The notes under the pieces are model-generated. The model was not told where the DNA came from, searched no databases, and saw only the letters and a program-made list of their open reading frames with translations. From CAZPBO01 sp964584815 (GTDB taxonomy: Bacteria; Planctomycetota; SKW154), in NCBI GenBank assembly GCA_964584815.1, contig CAZPBO010000012.1:1-39735 (forward strand): DNA of 39,735 nucleotides. The letters are read 5' to 3'. The position numbers and the translations under genes are program-made. Shown one piece after another: positions 1-8,311 of the stretch (position 1 is its first letter; the number at the start of each line of letters is the position of its first letter).

Positions 1-535
1 TGCTGGAGTCGTCGCAGTAAATCGCGCCACCATACGCGTCCACGCTGTTGCCGCTGAATGTGCAGTTGATAACGCTCAGGTCGCTGGAGCCTTCGCAAGA
101 AAGCGCGCCGCCATAATAGTCTGCGCTGTTGCCGCTGAATATGCAGTTGGTCAGGACTGGACTGCTGTGGTAGCAGTGAATCGCACCGCCAAACCAGGAA
201 ACGCTGTTGCCGCTGAATGTGCAGTTGGTTATGCTCGGACTACTGGAGGAACAGTAAATCGCGCCGCCATAACGCGCGTTGTTACCACTGAATATGCAAT
301 TTTCTATTGTCAGACCATTGGAGTTGCGGCAGGAAATCGCGCCACCTTCATAGTCCGAACTGTTGCCGCTGAATGTGCAGTCGGTTATGCTCGGATTACT
401 GAAGGAACAGTAAATCGCGCCGCCTTGCTCTGCGTATGTCCCGTTCACATCCACCGTCCTGTTGTTCTGAAAAACGCAGTTCGTAATGGTCGGTGAGGAG
501 TCGTTCGCACAAATGACAGCACCGCCATAAGAATC
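1..535 (-). repeat. Tandem beta-helix coil repeats within the CDS
   Basis: At least six imperfect units of about 75-81 bp encode coils with a conserved Gly-Gly-Ala-Ile/Leu start, a Cys two residues later, then Thr/Ile-Asn-Cys-Thr/Ile-Phe-Ser-Gly-Asn. The two Cys per coil would stack along the helix. The units differ at many bases, so this is a protein repeat and not a recent DNA duplication. Confidence 0.85.
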
Positions 536-1391
536 TTCTACTTTACCGTTTTGGATAACGAAGCTGTCTATTACAGAATCTTCTGTTTCGCCTGAACCGA
601 AAGAGAACGCTCTCCCGTTGTTCTGGCAATCTATAACAGGTTGTGTCAAACCGCCAGAATGGTAATCAACACCCTTAAGATAAATCTTCTTACCGTTGAA
701 ATTAAGGTCTGTCTCGTTGTATGTCGCATCCGCTACCAGAACCAAATCGTAATCTCCCGCCTGCGAGAGTGCATATCCTATCGTCTTCCACGCATTGCTC
801 CAGTCTGTGCCACTTTTTGTGTCGTCACCATTCACCTCGTCCACATAGTAAACATCGTCCGCAACCAGAATATACTTCTCCTTAACAAGCGTGTCAGAAC
901 CCGCAGGACCTGTAACCGTCAATTTCACCGTATACCAGCCGGGGTCGTTGTATGTCCAACTTGGATTCTGGTCGGTTGAATCGGTTATGCCATCGTTATC
1001 AAAGTCCCATTCCCACTGCGTGATTGTGCCCGCGGATTTGTCGGTGAAGTTGACAGCGAGCGATGCTGTGCCATATGTTGGGTTCGCCTCAAAATCTGCC
1101 TTCGGTGTAGTCGGTGCTGGATTAACTGTCAAATCAAACTGCTTACTCGCCGTCTGCTGCCCATCATCTACTGTCACTGTGAAGGTGTGTGTGCCGGCAG
1201 AATTGGCAGGTGGTGTGCCGCTCAACTCCCCTGTTGAAGAGTTGATAGACAACCACGAGGGTTGTCCGCCTATGCTCCAGGTGTAGTTTGCCACATTGCC
1301 TCCTGTCGCGCTAACCGTGTAACTGTATGATACACCCTCATAAGCGTCAGGCAGTGCAGTTGTGATTATCTTAAGTGATTCGCTTTTATGT
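1..1391 (-). CDS. Large secreted Ig-like/PKD/parallel beta-helix protein, partial at both ends
   Basis: The minus strand is open without a stop from the gap at 1392 to the window edge (about 463 codons), so both ends are missing. In order it shows an Ig-like putative module (about 1360-1120, ending in a segment like 'LSGTPPANSAGTHTFTV'), a PKD domain (about 1100-870, with 'WEWDFDNDG' and 'PGWYTVKLTV'), then the entry to a beta-helix ('VYYVDEVNGDD', 'AWKTIGYAL'). From about 535 to 1 come tandem coils of about 25-27 residues of the type 'GGAIYC...TNCTFSGNS'. Such architectures belong to extracellular or cell-surface proteins of large-genome environmental bacteria; a catalytic or adhesive role cannot be told from this fragment. 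Signal peptide and C-terminal sorting domain would lie outside the visible part. Confidence is high for reading frame and fold class, low for function. Confidence 0.88.
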
Positions 1392-1491
1392 NNNNNNNNN
1401 NNNNNNNNNNNNNNNNNNNNNNNNNNNNNNNNNNNNNNNNNNNNNNNNNNNNNNNNNNNNNNNNNNNNNNNNNNNNNNNNNNNNNNNNNNN
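1392..1491. other. Assembly gap (100 N)
   Basis: Exactly 100 N. The two flanks share no sequence, so true size is unknown. The gap removes the 5' part of the beta-helix protein gene and its promoter. Confidence 0.97.
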
Positions 1492-1542
1492 CGTCAAACG
1501 AGGCTTGGGATAGACTTGAGTTGGCGTGGTAATCAACAAAAA

Positions 1543-1615
1543 TAGCGGGGGCAGGATTCGAACCTGCGACCTCCGGGTTATGAGCCCGGCGAGCTACCAA
1601 CTGCTCCACCCCGCA
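1543..1615 (-). tRNA. Initiator tRNA-fMet (anticodon CAT)
   Basis: The reverse strand folds into a 73-nt cloverleaf without an encoded CCA. It has acceptor pairs GCGGGG/CCCCGC, D stem GAGC/GCTC with an 8-nt loop, anticodon stem CCGGG/CCCGG around CTCATAA, and T arm GCAGG-TTCGAAT-CCTGC. Three stacked G:C pairs at the base of the anticodon stem and a mismatch at position 1:72 (T:T here, C:A in E. coli) are hallmarks of the initiator tRNA. It lies 11 bp downstream of the 5S rRNA on the same strand and is probably cotranscribed with it. Confidence 0.93.
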
Positions 1616-1626
1616 GTCCAAGGAAA

Positions 1627-1741
1627 GCCTGGCACTACCTACTTTCCCGAGTCACAAGGACCCAGTATCATCGGCCCACGGGGCTTAACTTCCGGGTTCG
1701 GAATGGAACCGGGTGTTTCCCCCGTGGTATTGGCACCAGAC
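1627..1741 (-). rRNA. rrf: 5S ribosomal RNA
   Basis: The reverse strand carries the typical bacterial 5S core, including 'CCATTCCGAACCCGGAAGTT' and 'GGGAAAGTAGGT'. The ends pair in a helix I of about eight pairs (CTGG with CCAG at its heart), giving a length of about 115 nt. No 23S sequence lies upstream: the next 150 bp hold only a promoter and then a divergent protein gene. The 5S is therefore unlinked from 23S in this genome and sits with tRNA-fMet. Ends are accurate to a few bases. Confidence 0.95.
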
Positions 1742-1754
1742 CTTCCAATATCCT

Positions 1755-1782
1755 TTAATAGCAATCCTGCGTTCGTTGTCAA
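1755..1782 (-). promoter_or_regulatory. Sigma70-like promoter for 5S rRNA-tRNA-fMet
   Basis: On the minus strand TTGACA (1782-1777) and TATTAA (1760-1755) are separated by 16 bp, and the 5S 5' end follows about 14 bp after the -10 box. A perfect -35 box fits a stable-RNA promoter. Confidence 0.75.
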
Positions 1783-1816
1783 GCCCTTTTCAAAAAGTTT
1801 GCACAAACAGTTTGAC

Positions 1817-1845
1817 TTGCTTTTTCACAGCCGCAACAGCATAAT
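1817..1845 (+). promoter_or_regulatory. Sigma70-like promoter of the 1889-6960 operon
   Basis: TTGCTT (1817-1822) and CATAAT (1840-1845) are spaced by 17 bp, giving a short leader before the start codon at 1889. Divergent from the 5S promoter, 35 bp away. Confidence 0.5.
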
Positions 1846-1888
1846 TCCCATATGTCAGAGAACAAAAGCGGTCATTAAGGAGAAGAGG

Positions 1889-2659
1889 ATGCCGGGATAC
1901 CATATTGTATGGGTGGTCGGTTTTGCGGCGCTTGTAATAGCGACAGGTCACATTCTGGGGGACAGACGGCAGTCACGCGCGTTACGGGCGCTCTTCGTTC
2001 CGGGGCATCTGCTCCTTGCGGGTTTGCAGTTGCTCGTTTGCGAGGTTTTCAGGATAAAGAAGGAAAAGGCGGGAGTTTTGGAGGGCAAAACAACGCGTCA
2101 GTTGCACGACTTGCCGCCAAGCAAGAAATGGGCGCTCAATTTCGGACCTTTTCTGGCGCAGTTTGTGGCACTTGCCGTCATTTTATGGCTGTTTGGCGTG
2201 ACGGTGGAGCATTCCTCTATTAATCCGCCCAAAGACTATGCGCTTCCCGCCGCCGCAATATGGCGCTTCGGGCACACTCTCACCGATGTCATCAGCGGTT
2301 CTCTGCAGAAGATATGGGATGGGTTTGCCCGTCTTGCTGACAGCGGCAATCCCGCAACACTGCTTATCGTCTGGGTGGTGGTCTCGCTTGTGGTGGCGTC
2401 GGTGCCGCCCAAAGGGTCAGGGCGCCATATAATCGCAGGTTTCGTTGTGGTGGGACTTCTGGTCTGGGGGCTCTCTTGGATAGGGTTTGCGTTGCGCCCT
2501 CATTCCATCATCCCGCAGAAACTTGACTCATTTATGGCGGCGGCGTGCGGTTTCGCTTTCTGGGTCTTCGTTGCCGCTTTGGTTGTCTTCAAACTACCGC
2601 AACTCCTGCGCCGCAAAAGACCACACGCTGCCCCAACCGTCCGTGTGGAGGAACCGTGA
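1889..2659 (+). CDS. Polytopic membrane protein of unknown function
   Basis: 256 residues. I do not recognise the family. Hydrophobic segments lie near residues 5-25, 34-52 (short), 88-106, 160-175, 180-200 and 220-240, so about five or six membrane passes, with a basic C-terminal tail. ATG at 1889 is chosen because AAGGAG lies six bases upstream; a longer open frame upstream runs through the antisense of 5S and tRNA and cannot be coding. The stop overlaps the start of the next gene (TGATG), so translation is probably coupled and the protein may act with the secreted TPR protein encoded next. Confidence 0.75.
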   Translation: MPGYHIVWVVGFAALVIATGHILGDRRQSRALRALFVPGHLLLAGLQLLVCEVFRIKKEKAGVLEGKTTRQLHDLPPSKKWALNFGPFLAQFVALAVILWLFGVTVEHSSINPPKDYALPAAAIWRFGHTLTDVISGSLQKIWDGFARLADSGNPATLLIVWVVVSLVVASVPPKGSGRHIIAGFVVVGLLVWGLSWIGFALRPHSIIPQKLDSFMAAACGFAFWVFVAALVVFKLPQLLRRKRPHAAPTVRVEEP

Positions 2660-3897
2660 TGAGACTCTTGGTGGTCGCTCTGCTTGTCGTTGCGGTCTGC
2701 ATCGCCTACGCAGACCAAATCCACCTAAAAGACGGTCGTGTTCTGAAAGGCAAGGTGGTGTATGAGGATGACGAAAAAGTTGTCCTGAAAACCAAATACG
2801 GCAAGGTCACAATCTACAAGGAGAACATAGAGAAGGTAGTGAGAGGGGAGGAAGCCGCACCGCCCCCGCAGAAGAAGAAACCAAAAACGACAGAAGACTT
2901 TGTGCGGGCATTCGCGGCTGGAGACGATTCTGTCCTTGCCAAACTAAAAGAGAAGGAGGATGCGGTATGGGTGGCGAAAAGGCTTCTTAAGAAAGAGAAG
3001 GAGCAGGCGTGGAAGGTGAGGCTTGAGGCGCTCATCCGCGACTTAACAAGGGCAGACCCGGAAGATATGGAAGCGGCGGAGAAACTCTACAAGAAGGGTT
3101 CAATGTTGGAGAAGGAGTGGCGTGGCAAATACGAGGCGTTAAGAAAGAGTGGCAAAAGCCACAAGGAGGCGGTAAAGGCGACGGCAAGGGAGTTGGCGGA
3201 AGCGATAACGGCGTTTAAGGATGCTCTGGATAGATGGCGCTATCACGACAAGGCGCGGCTCCATCTGGGGGTTCTATACTATCAAGCGCGGCTTCTGAAA
3301 CGGGCTGTGAAGGTGCTTGAGGTGCTTGTGGTGGCGGATGTAGCGGACGCGCGGCGCACCGTCGGTGCATCCTACTTCCTCCTTGGAAAGTTTGGCGAGG
3401 CGTTAAAGGCGCTTGACGACCTGGATGACCCTATAGCGCTTGACCTGCGCGAGCAGTGCCTTCTGCGCCTGAAGCGGTTTCGCCAGGCGCTCGCTCTGGC
3501 AAAAAAGATGCAAAAGAAACAGCCCAACAACCCCAAGGGAGTCGGCTATGAGGGGATGGCACTGCTTGCATTGGGGAAGTTCAAGAAGGCGGCGGAGAAG
3601 TTACGGCGCGCATACGAGGCGGGCGAGCATTCCCGCGCCACCATATACAGCCTCGCAACGGCACTCGCGAGGACAAAATCAGAACGCGACCTCCGTGAAG
3701 CCGAAAAACTGCTGCGTCAGATTCTGAAAGACGACCCCGCCTATGTGCCCGCGGTGTATGAGTTGGTAAAAATACTGTTGAAGCAGAAACGGAAAGGCGA
3801 GGCACGCGATGTGGTGGAGAAGGCGCTCTCTTCTGTGGAAAAGGGCAGCCAAGCGGAAAAATTGCTCAAGAAACTGCTGGCGGAGTTAAAGAAGTGA
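2659..3897 (+). CDS. Secreted TPR protein with N-terminal SH3-like 'LKDGR' domain
   Basis: 412 residues. A signal peptide is visible (basic start, hydrophobic residues 3-15, Ala-Tyr-Ala cleavage near residue 18). Residues 19-65 form a small beta domain of the type 'HLKDGRVLKGKVV...YGKVTIYKENIEKV', common at the N-terminus of exported proteins in several environmental phyla. A Pro/Lys-rich linker (about 68-80) follows, then helical TPR-like repeats to the C-terminus, with units such as 'AFKDALDRWRYHDKARLHLG' and 'EAEKLLRQILKDDPAYVPA'. It probably acts as a periplasmic scaffold; no catalytic site is seen. ATG overlaps the previous stop and the stop overlaps the ispG start, so it sits inside a coupled operon. 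Confidence 0.82.
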   Translation: MRLLVVALLVVAVCIAYADQIHLKDGRVLKGKVVYEDDEKVVLKTKYGKVTIYKENIEKVVRGEEAAPPPQKKKPKTTEDFVRAFAAGDDSVLAKLKEKEDAVWVAKRLLKKEKEQAWKVRLEALIRDLTRADPEDMEAAEKLYKKGSMLEKEWRGKYEALRKSGKSHKEAVKATARELAEAITAFKDALDRWRYHDKARLHLGVLYYQARLLKRAVKVLEVLVVADVADARRTVGASYFLLGKFGEALKALDDLDDPIALDLREQCLLRLKRFRQALALAKKMQKKQPNNPKGVGYEGMALLALGKFKKAAEKLRRAYEAGEHSRATIYSLATALARTKSERDLREAEKLLRQILKDDPAYVPAVYELVKILLKQKRKGEARDVVEKALSSVEKGSQAEKLLKKLLAELKK

Positions 3898-4940
3898 GAA
3901 GGCGCAAAAGTCTTCAAGTGCGTATAGGGGGGCTTAGGTTCGGTGGGGATGCACCGATTGTGGTGGAGGCGATGGCGAAGAGACCATATGAAGCGATAAG
4001 GGAGGAGATAGAGGTTTTGGCGGCGGCGGGGGCGGAACTTGTGCGGGTTGCCGTCAACACAAAAAGACAAGCGGAGCGCTTCCTGACTCTGCAGGAGGAA
4101 TGCTCGGTCGCGCTGATGGCGGATATCCATTTCTCGTGGCGACTTGCCTGCTGGTTAGTTGAAGGTGGTGCAGAAGCGGTGCGTATTAACCCTGGCAATA
4201 TGGCGCTTGAAGGGAGGGGATTTGAGCGTTTTGCGTCTTTGGCGGCAGAGCAAGGGACCGCGGTGCGGATAGGCTCAAACAGCGGCTCCTGCAATGTTGT
4301 AGGGATGGGGTTTAAGAGGAGGGTGAGGCGTCTTGTGGATGTGGTGCTTGAGGCGGCGGAAAAACTTAAAGAACGCGGCGTGGGGGCGTTGATACTGGGC
4401 GCAAAGTCAAGCGACATTAAAGAGACGATAGCCGCCAACACACGCATTGCGCGTTCCACGAACTATCCATTGCATATAGGGATAACCGCAACGGGCACGG
4501 GAGAGGAGGCGCTGTGCCGCTCCGCTGTTGCGGTGGGAACCCTTCTGATGCGCGGCATCGGCGATGGGGTGCGCGTCTCTCTCTGTGGCGACTCGGTCAG
4601 CGAGGTGGAAGCGGTTAAAGCAATACTATCTGCGGTCGGCGCAAGGCGGTTCGGGGCAAGAGTTATCGCCTGCCCCACCTGCACAAGATGTCGTGTTAAC
4701 CTTGCAGAGAAGGTGGCGGAGGTGAGGGCTGCGCTTGACGGAGTGGGGCAAAACGACATAACGGTAGCGGTGATGGGATGCGTGGTGAACGGACCACAGG
4801 AGGCGGCGGACGCGGACTTCGGTGTGGCGTTCAGCGGCAGGAAGGCAGCGGTCTTCGCAAAAGGTAGGGTGGTGCGGCAGGTCGCGGCAAAGGAGGGCAT
4901 TGAAACGCTCTTGGAGGTCATCCGTGGCGCAGGTAAGTAG
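3894..4940 (+). CDS. ispG: 4-hydroxy-3-methylbut-2-enyl diphosphate synthase
   Basis: 348 residues, GTG start overlapping the previous stop. IspG turns MEcPP into HMBPP in the MEP isoprenoid pathway using a [4Fe-4S] cluster. The TIM-barrel start 'VRVAVNT', 'MADIHFSW' and 'VRINPGN' are recognisable, and the C-terminal cluster ligands are present: Cys260 and Cys263 in 'ACPTC', Cys296 and Glu303 in 'VMGCVVNGPQE'. The usual 'QSMTNT' segment near the N-terminus is replaced by 'EAMAKRP' and is about three residues shorter, so this is a divergent member. The length fits the short bacterial form without an inserted middle domain. Its gene is coupled to unrelated TPR genes on both sides. Confidence 0.92.
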   Translation: MRRRKSLQVRIGGLRFGGDAPIVVEAMAKRPYEAIREEIEVLAAAGAELVRVAVNTKRQAERFLTLQEECSVALMADIHFSWRLACWLVEGGAEAVRINPGNMALEGRGFERFASLAAEQGTAVRIGSNSGSCNVVGMGFKRRVRRLVDVVLEAAEKLKERGVGALILGAKSSDIKETIAANTRIARSTNYPLHIGITATGTGEEALCRSAVAVGTLLMRGIGDGVRVSLCGDSVSEVEAVKAILSAVGARRFGARVIACPTCTRCRVNLAEKVAEVRAALDGVGQNDITVAVMGCVVNGPQEAADADFGVAFSGRKAAVFAKGRVVRQVAAKEGIETLLEVIRGAGK

Positions 4941-6960
4941 CGTCTTCTACAACTACACTCTGCAAGTGGAGGTGCAAAGACCGTTCTTTGCGTATCGCCT
5001 TCTGGGCGAGACAGGACGGGTGATAGCGGACGGTGAATTCCGCGCCTTTGAAGAGATGGAAAGAGCCGAACGATTCCTGCCACGCGAAGTAGGAGAAGAT
5101 GTTCCCCCAAGTGTCCTTGAAAGCCTGAAACAGATAGGACAGAGGTTGTTTGACGCTGTTCTGCGTGGACCGATATGGAGGGAGTTTTCGCGGATACTGG
5201 ATGTGGGGGGGATAGTGAGTTTAAGGGTGGTAACGCACGATAGGAGGCTGGCGCTTCTGCCGTGGGAGGCGCTGCACGATGGCAACAACTTTCTGGCGGT
5301 GACAGGACAGTTTTTGATAAATCGTGGGGTGGGCGAGAAAGGCGATGTGCGGTTGAGTAGGTTGGAGGAGACGCCGCGAGTGATGGTTGCGGCGCTGGTG
5401 CCACCTGAACGGCGTCCCGCTGTAGCGGTGGAACGCCGCGCCAATGCGCTCTACTCTATGTTGACGCGCTTCCACGACGAAGGCACAACTGACATGCTCG
5501 CCGTCACCCTTGAAAGCGCGCAAGACCTCGCCAAACACACAAGCGGATATCTGCCCCATATTGTGGTGATAGTTGCGGTTAGTGCAGGCGGCGGAGTGTT
5601 GCTCTCCATATCGGATATGCTCACATCCAGCAAACTGACAGGAACTGTTCTGTCTTGCTCCCACACCCGTTGTGTGGTGTTCTCCTCTCCTACAGGCGAC
5701 CAGACAACATTTGTAGACGCGTGCTGGGAGTTGGTAGCACAAGGCTTACCGGCGGCGCTCTGCAGTCGCTTCTGCCTAACGGATGAGTTGGAGATACGCG
5801 GCATTGAAGCGTTCCTTGAATCAATGATGAGGGGTGCACGGCTGGACGCTGCGGTCTTTGCTGGGAGGAGCGCCCTTGTGGCTGAAGGCAATGTTGCATT
5901 CGCCGCACCCGTCTCCTTCATCCTCACATCCGAACCGCTCCTGCCCAAACCATCAGATGAGGAAGTCGCTCAACGCAAAGAACACACCTTAAAGCAGCGT
6001 TCAGAATCGTCTACGGGACTTGACAGGGCAAGGTTATTGCTCTCTCTTGCTCACCACTATCACGGTCAAGGGCGGCACAAGGAGGCGCTTGATGTGGCAA
6101 GCGATGCCGCCGAAGCGTTCGCCGATGAGCACGACACAGACGGTATCCGTGCCGCAAAAGCGCTTTACGGCGACTGCCTCCTGAAACTTGACCGTCCCAC
6201 CGAAGCACTTGAGGTATTTCAAGAACTACTTGCCGAGCACCGCGATAAAATTGATGTGCTACAAGCGTTCGTATTCGCGAAACTTGGGCAAGCGCTGCTG
6301 ATGCAGGGCAGAGCGTTTGAGGCGCTCAACGCCTTCAGGGAAGCGCTACGCTTCAACACCCAAGCAAAAGACCCGCAACTGCTTGTGGCAATTCATTTGG
6401 GACTGGGTGAGGTCTACGACGCGTTAGGGGAGTTGGAAAAGGCGGAGGAGATACTGCAGAAGGGGGCGATTTTGGCTGGGCAGGTGCGGCTGGAGGAACT
6501 GAAATGGGAGACACAAATCGTTCTGGCGTTGGTGCAAATGCGGTTAGGCAAATACCGCCAGGCGCGTGAGAATCTGACAACTCTTCTTAAAGAAGCGGAA
6601 GGTGACGATGTCTGTTCCGCCTACTGCCATATTCTACTTGGAATTTTGCAGCACATCGGCGGAGAGGAAGGACCTGCGGCATACAATCTCAACGAAGCCT
6701 ATCAGAAAGCGCTCCAGACAAACATCCCTGTTCTGCAAGTAGCCGCCCTTTTCAACCTCGCCGTTGTCGGACGCGAGAACATAAACTACGATGAGGCTGT
6801 CTACAACGCATATCTTGCCCGCTACATCGCCGACACCGCAGGAATCTCCGAACTCATCCCGAAGATAGATTCTTTTCTGGACGAAATCAGGCAGAAGGTA
6901 GGGGATGAGTTGTATGAAATCTACATTTCAGCAGCCAAGGAGAAGATAGAGTCTGCCTAA
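4924..6960 (+). CDS. CHAT-like (caspase-like) protein with C-terminal TPR repeats, catalytic residues apparently lost
   Basis: 678 residues from GTG 4924, chosen because GGAGGT lies five bases upstream; the start overlaps the end of ispG by 17 bp. Residues about 80-345 follow the layout of CHAT peptidase domains: 'LLPWEALHDG' (about 108-117), a beta strand plus turn 'IVVIVAVSAGGG' where CHAT enzymes carry the catalytic His (HxxGHG), 'VVFSSPTGD' where they carry the catalytic Cys (LxxCxS), then 'LVAQGLPAALCSRF' and a helix 'FAGRSALVAEG'. His and Cys both look replaced. From about 355 to 660 TPR repeats follow. This is my family assignment by pattern, not by search. It may be a non-proteolytic scaffold or sensor. 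The stop overlaps the convergent CPBP gene. Confidence 0.7.
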   Translation: MAQVSSVFYNYTLQVEVQRPFFAYRLLGETGRVIADGEFRAFEEMERAERFLPREVGEDVPPSVLESLKQIGQRLFDAVLRGPIWREFSRILDVGGIVSLRVVTHDRRLALLPWEALHDGNNFLAVTGQFLINRGVGEKGDVRLSRLEETPRVMVAALVPPERRPAVAVERRANALYSMLTRFHDEGTTDMLAVTLESAQDLAKHTSGYLPHIVVIVAVSAGGGVLLSISDMLTSSKLTGTVLSCSHTRCVVFSSPTGDQTTFVDACWELVAQGLPAALCSRFCLTDELEIRGIEAFLESMMRGARLDAAVFAGRSALVAEGNVAFAAPVSFILTSEPLLPKPSDEEVAQRKEHTLKQRSESSTGLDRARLLLSLAHHYHGQGRHKEALDVASDAAEAFADEHDTDGIRAAKALYGDCLLKLDRPTEALEVFQELLAEHRDKIDVLQAFVFAKLGQALLMQGRAFEALNAFREALRFNTQAKDPQLLVAIHLGLGEVYDALGELEKAEEILQKGAILAGQVRLEELKWETQIVLALVQMRLGKYRQARENLTTLLKEAEGDDVCSAYCHILLGILQHIGGEEGPAAYNLNEAYQKALQTNIPVLQVAALFNLAVVGRENINYDEAVYNAYLARYIADTAGISELIPKIDSFLDEIRQKVGDELYEIYISAAKEKIESA

Positions 6961-7628
6961 CGCCCGAAAAGCACCATCATATCAAATGAGAAATGGCAGA
7001 AGCCGCATACCGCGAGTCCCCTCAAGGCATAAAGACCGCAGAGGAGTGCGCCTGCGCAGAGGCGATACAGAAAAGCGCTCCAAGTTGGAGGTTCGCAGAA
7101 GAAATGGGCGGCGGAGAAGAGCGCCGATGAGACAAGAAGTGCGCACACAAACGCCGCGGCATTCCTGTCTCTGCTTCCCTGCGCTGAAAGCAACCTATAA
7201 AACCCCCAAAAAAGCAGCGCGCGAAAGAGCAACTCTTCCCATAAGCCTGCGCCGGCAGAAACCGCCACCACACCTGCAGGTGCCGCAGTAAGCGATGTGG
7301 GTAGCGCATAACGAATGATGAAGACAAGCACAACCGCCATAACGCCTGCATATATCAGCCCTTCTGCGGCGACGCACACAACCACAGAAAGCCTGAAACC
7401 GACTTTGCGCAGACGCAGAAAGAGAACCAACGCGCATATAGCGACAACAAGGGCAAAGATGAGAAGAGCAACTTTGCCGCCAAGTCGCCACAGAATTGGG
7501 GTCAGAAAATCTGCTCCGTTAGGAGGCGCCGCCCGCAGGAAAAAGACGCTCACCATATAGACCGCCGCAAGGGGCAGAAGACATAACAGCGACACATCAA
7601 ACCGCTTTGACAAATCGGCGTATCTCAT
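6957..7628 (-). CDS. CPBP-family intramembrane metalloprotease
   Basis: 223 residues from the ATG at 7628, whose ATGA overlaps the scpA stop; a GTG three codons upstream is an alternative. About seven hydrophobic helices are visible. The three CPBP (Abi/CAAX protease) motifs are present: Glu131-Glu132 and Arg136 in 'EELLFR', His175 in 'FSAAH', His212 and Asp216 in 'HFSFD'. Members are membrane glutamic-type or metal-linked proteases involved in prenyl-protein processing, peptide immunity or protein secretion; the substrate here is unknown. It is the last gene of the minus-strand operon and converges with the CHAT-like gene, sharing four bases. Confidence 0.88.
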   Translation of the reverse strand: MRYADLSKRFDVSLLCLLPLAAVYMVSVFFLRAAPPNGADFLTPILWRLGGKVALLIFALVVAICALVLFLRLRKVGFRLSVVVCVAAEGLIYAGVMAVVLVFIIRYALPTSLTAAPAGVVAVSAGAGLWEELLFRALLFWGFYRLLSAQGSRDRNAAAFVCALLVSSALFSAAHFFCEPPTWSAFLYRLCAGALLCGLYALRGLAVCGFCHFSFDMMVLFGR

Positions 7629-8311
7629 GCGGCGCACTCCCGTTCGCGGCAGCGCTCCAAAAAAATAGCGCTATACGGCTCCGACTGCAAAGCCTTTATG
7701 AGCCCCTGAAGGCACCCTTCCAGAGTAGCGAGGAAATAACCAACCTGCTCTATTTGCGGTCTTCCTTCCAAAAACGCCTGCAGCACCACCCTGCCCTCAA
7801 CCCGCGGCAGAAGGTCGGCAAGGAACTCCTCCACACTGCGCTGCTCACCTTCCACATTAACTATATCGGCGGTCTGAGTCTCCTTAAGAAAGCGTGCGTA
7901 TTGCGCCGCCAAATCAAACATCCCCAACTCCGCAAGGTCAAACTCTTGGGGGCGGACTGCTCCTCTACAATGGCGTTTTGCGGCTTTCTCCATAAGACGC
8001 CCAATGATGAGCGTTCTCTCCTGCATAAGGCGGAACTCTTCCAGTGCGCAAGTCATCTCCGCGGCGGGGTCAACGAAATCGGGCAATGTCGTTCTCGGTC
8101 CGCGGTATAAGAGCCCTGTTTTAAGGTTTATGAGCGCCGCCGTCTGGCGCAGTGCCTTGCCCGCCTCCGACAGGTCATCATCAACGCCTTCTGCCACCTG
8201 CTCCGCCACACGCGACACATCCACCTCTAATGCGTCCACTTCCAGCCGGCGGGCTAGCAGAAGCAGTAAATCAAGCGGTCCGTTAAAGACAGAGACCGAA
8301 ACACGGCTCAA
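7625..8311 (-). CDS. scpA: Segregation and condensation protein A
   Basis: 228 residues. ScpA is the kleisin of the bacterial SMC-ScpAB condensin. The N-terminal kleisin signature 'FNGPLDLLLLLARR' (about residues 9-22) and 'LEVDVSRVAEQV' are clear, followed by a helical middle part and a winged-helix-like C-terminus. The TTG start at 8311 overlaps the trpS stop (TTGA); a GTG at 8304 is possible but would cut close to the signature. scpB is not in the window, unlike the scpAB pair seen in many bacteria. Confidence 0.88.
   Translation of the reverse strand: MSRVSVSVFNGPLDLLLLLARRLEVDALEVDVSRVAEQVAEGVDDDLSEAGKALRQTAALINLKTGLLYRGPRTTLPDFVDPAAEMTCALEEFRLMQERTLIIGRLMEKAAKRHCRGAVRPQEFDLAELGMFDLAAQYARFLKETQTADIVNVEGEQRSVEEFLADLLPRVEGRVVLQAFLEGRPQIEQVGYFLATLEGCLQGLIKALQSEPYSAIFLERCRERECAA

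Noticed and set aside
167..1286. Plus-strand open frames in the first 1.3 kb
   Set aside because: They are antisense to the beta-helix/PKD gene, whose minus frame is open throughout and shows clear domains.
1526..1888. Longer N-terminus for the membrane protein at 1889
   Set aside because: It would translate through the antisense of tRNA-fMet and 5S rRNA; ATG 1889 has a proper ribosome-binding site.
7022..7351. Open frames antisense or out of frame to the CPBP gene
   Set aside because: They lack family motifs, while the chosen frame carries all three CPBP motifs.
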